From NCBI GenBank assembly GCA_041552135.1, contig JBFELL010000185.1, positions 1-5,458 on the forward strand: a stretch of DNA of 5,458 nucleotides, read 5' to 3'. The notes under the pieces were generated by a model, which was not told where the DNA came from, did no database searches, and saw nothing but the letters and a program-made list of their open reading frames with translations. Positions within the stretch are counted from its first letter, which is position 1. Every line of letters begins with the position of its first letter. Source of the DNA: SZUA-186 sp041552135. GTDB lineage: Bacteria; Pseudomonadota; Gammaproteobacteria; UBA9214. Shown piece after piece: positions 4,663 through 5,458 of the stretch. The position numbers and the translations under genes were made by a program.

Positions 4663-5458
4663 ATGACAGCAAAAGAAGTCAAATTCGCTGATGATGCGCG
4701 TCATCGCATGGTGTCGGGCATCAACGTCCTGGCCAATGCCGTAAAGATCACCCTGGGTCCCAAGGGCCGCAATGTGGTCCTTGACAAGGCCTTTGGCGCC
4801 CCGACCGTTACCAAGGACGGCGTTTCCGTCGCCAAGGAAATCGAACTGGAAGACAAGTTCGAGAACATGGGTGCGCAGATGGTCAAGGAAGTCGCTTCCC
4901 AGACCTCCGACGTGGCCGGTGACGGTACCACCACCGCCACGGTGCTGGCCCAGGCCATGGTGCGCGAGGGCATGAAGTCCGTCGCCGCCGACATGAACCC
5001 GATGGACCTGAAACGCGGTATCGACAAGGCGGTTGCCGCCGTGGTCGACAAGCTGCAGGGCCTGTCGGAGCCCTGTGCCGACAGCAAGGCCATTGCCCAG
5101 GTCGGTACCATTTCGGCCAACTCCGATGAGTCCATCGGCAACATCATTGCCGAGGCCATGGACAAGGTCGGCAAGGAAGGCGTCATCACCGTCGAGGAAG
5201 GCACCTCGCTGCACAACGAGCTGGACGTCGTCGAGGGCATGCAGTTCGACCGCGGTTATCTCTCGCCCTATTTCGTGACCGATCCCGATCGCATGGAATG
5301 CTCGTACGAGGACGCCTATCTCCTCATCCACGAGAAGAAGCTCAGCAACATGAAGGATATGCTGCCGTTGTTGGAGCAGGTGGCCCGCACCGGCCGGCCG
5401 CTACTGCTCATCGCCGAGGACGTCGAGGGCGAGGCGCTGGCCACCCTGGTGGTGAACA
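4663..5458 (+). CDS. groEL: Chaperonin GroEL (Hsp60), 3' part outside the window
   Basis: The first 265 codons of GroEL are present; the full protein is usually about 545 aa. The start ATG (4663-4665) follows an AGAGAGGA ribosome site with about 7 bases of spacing. The sequence aligns with E. coli GroEL without gaps as far as it goes. Seen are the nucleotide-site motifs TLGPKGRNV (30-38) and AGDGTTTA (85-92, with the ATPase aspartate D87), C138, and VGTISANSDE (147-156). Apical substrate-binding positions Y199, Y203, F204, L234, L237, L259, V263 and V264 are also conserved. The equatorial and intermediate parts look gammaproteobacterial. Residues about 205-233 (VTDPDRMECSY, then IHEKKLSNMKD) instead resemble chaperonins I associate with other phyla, while the length is unchanged. 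The reading frame runs off the right edge of the window, so integrity beyond residue 265 and the GGM tail cannot be judged. Confidence 0.98.
   Translation, partial: MTAKEVKFADDARHRMVSGINVLANAVKITLGPKGRNVVLDKAFGAPTVTKDGVSVAKEIELEDKFENMGAQMVKEVASQTSDVAGDGTTTATVLAQAMVREGMKSVAADMNPMDLKRGIDKAVAAVVDKLQGLSEPCADSKAIAQVGTISANSDESIGNIIAEAMDKVGKEGVITVEEGTSLHNELDVVEGMQFDRGYLSPYFVTDPDRMECSYEDAYLLIHEKKLSNMKDMLPLLEQVARTGRPLLLIAEDVEGEALATLVVN

Noticed and set aside
4582..5331. 249-aa minus-strand open frame opposite groEL
   Set aside because: It is an antisense shadow of groEL, rich in His, Gly and Leu, overlapping one of the best-conserved genes known.

Overview
The window looks like chromosomal housekeeping DNA from a GC-rich gammaproteobacterium, not a mobile or defence island. 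Two things point there. The gene order is a shortened form of the Escherichia coli region dsbD-cutA-dcuA-aspA-fxsA-yjeH-groS-groL. The groES operon also carries a perfect CIRCE operator, which together with HrcA occurs in lineages such as Chromatiales, Xanthomonadales and Methylococcales but not in enterics. The gene end at the left edge resembles the PEP-CTERM-linked response regulator PrsR, which fits an environmental, exopolysaccharide-making bacterium. The exact lineage cannot be fixed from this sequence alone.

Layout: (1) 2-124, the last 40 codons of an NtrC-type regulator with a Fis-type helix-turn-helix, plus strand. (2) 125-650, a gene-free 526-bp stretch filled with several unrelated inverted repeats and hairpins. 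(3) 651-3250, minus strand, a two-gene unit cutA-dsbD whose stop and start codons overlap as ATGA. The DsbD has two N-terminal periplasmic domains in tandem instead of one. (4) 3251-3631, a 381-bp divergent intergenic region with a 41-bp direct repeat, an inverted partial third copy of it, and two REP-like hairpins between them. (5) 3632-4078, fxsA, plus strand. (6) 4079-4313, a gap holding a REPIN-like pair of hairpins, then a strong sigma70-type promoter overlapped by CIRCE. (7) 4314-4604 groES and 4663 to the window end groEL, whose first 265 codons are present.

Functionally, cutA-dsbD is a metal tolerance and periplasmic thiol-reduction unit. DsbD carries electrons from cytoplasmic thioredoxin across the inner membrane to periplasmic partners. 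FxsA is a small inner-membrane protein of poorly known role. GroES and GroEL form the essential chaperonin, here predicted to be repressed by HrcA at CIRCE until protein-folding stress.

I found no convincing new multi-gene system. The most interesting features are the tandem nDsbD domains, the unusual apical-domain stretch of GroEL, and the dense collection of different palindromic repeat families in every gap between transcription units.
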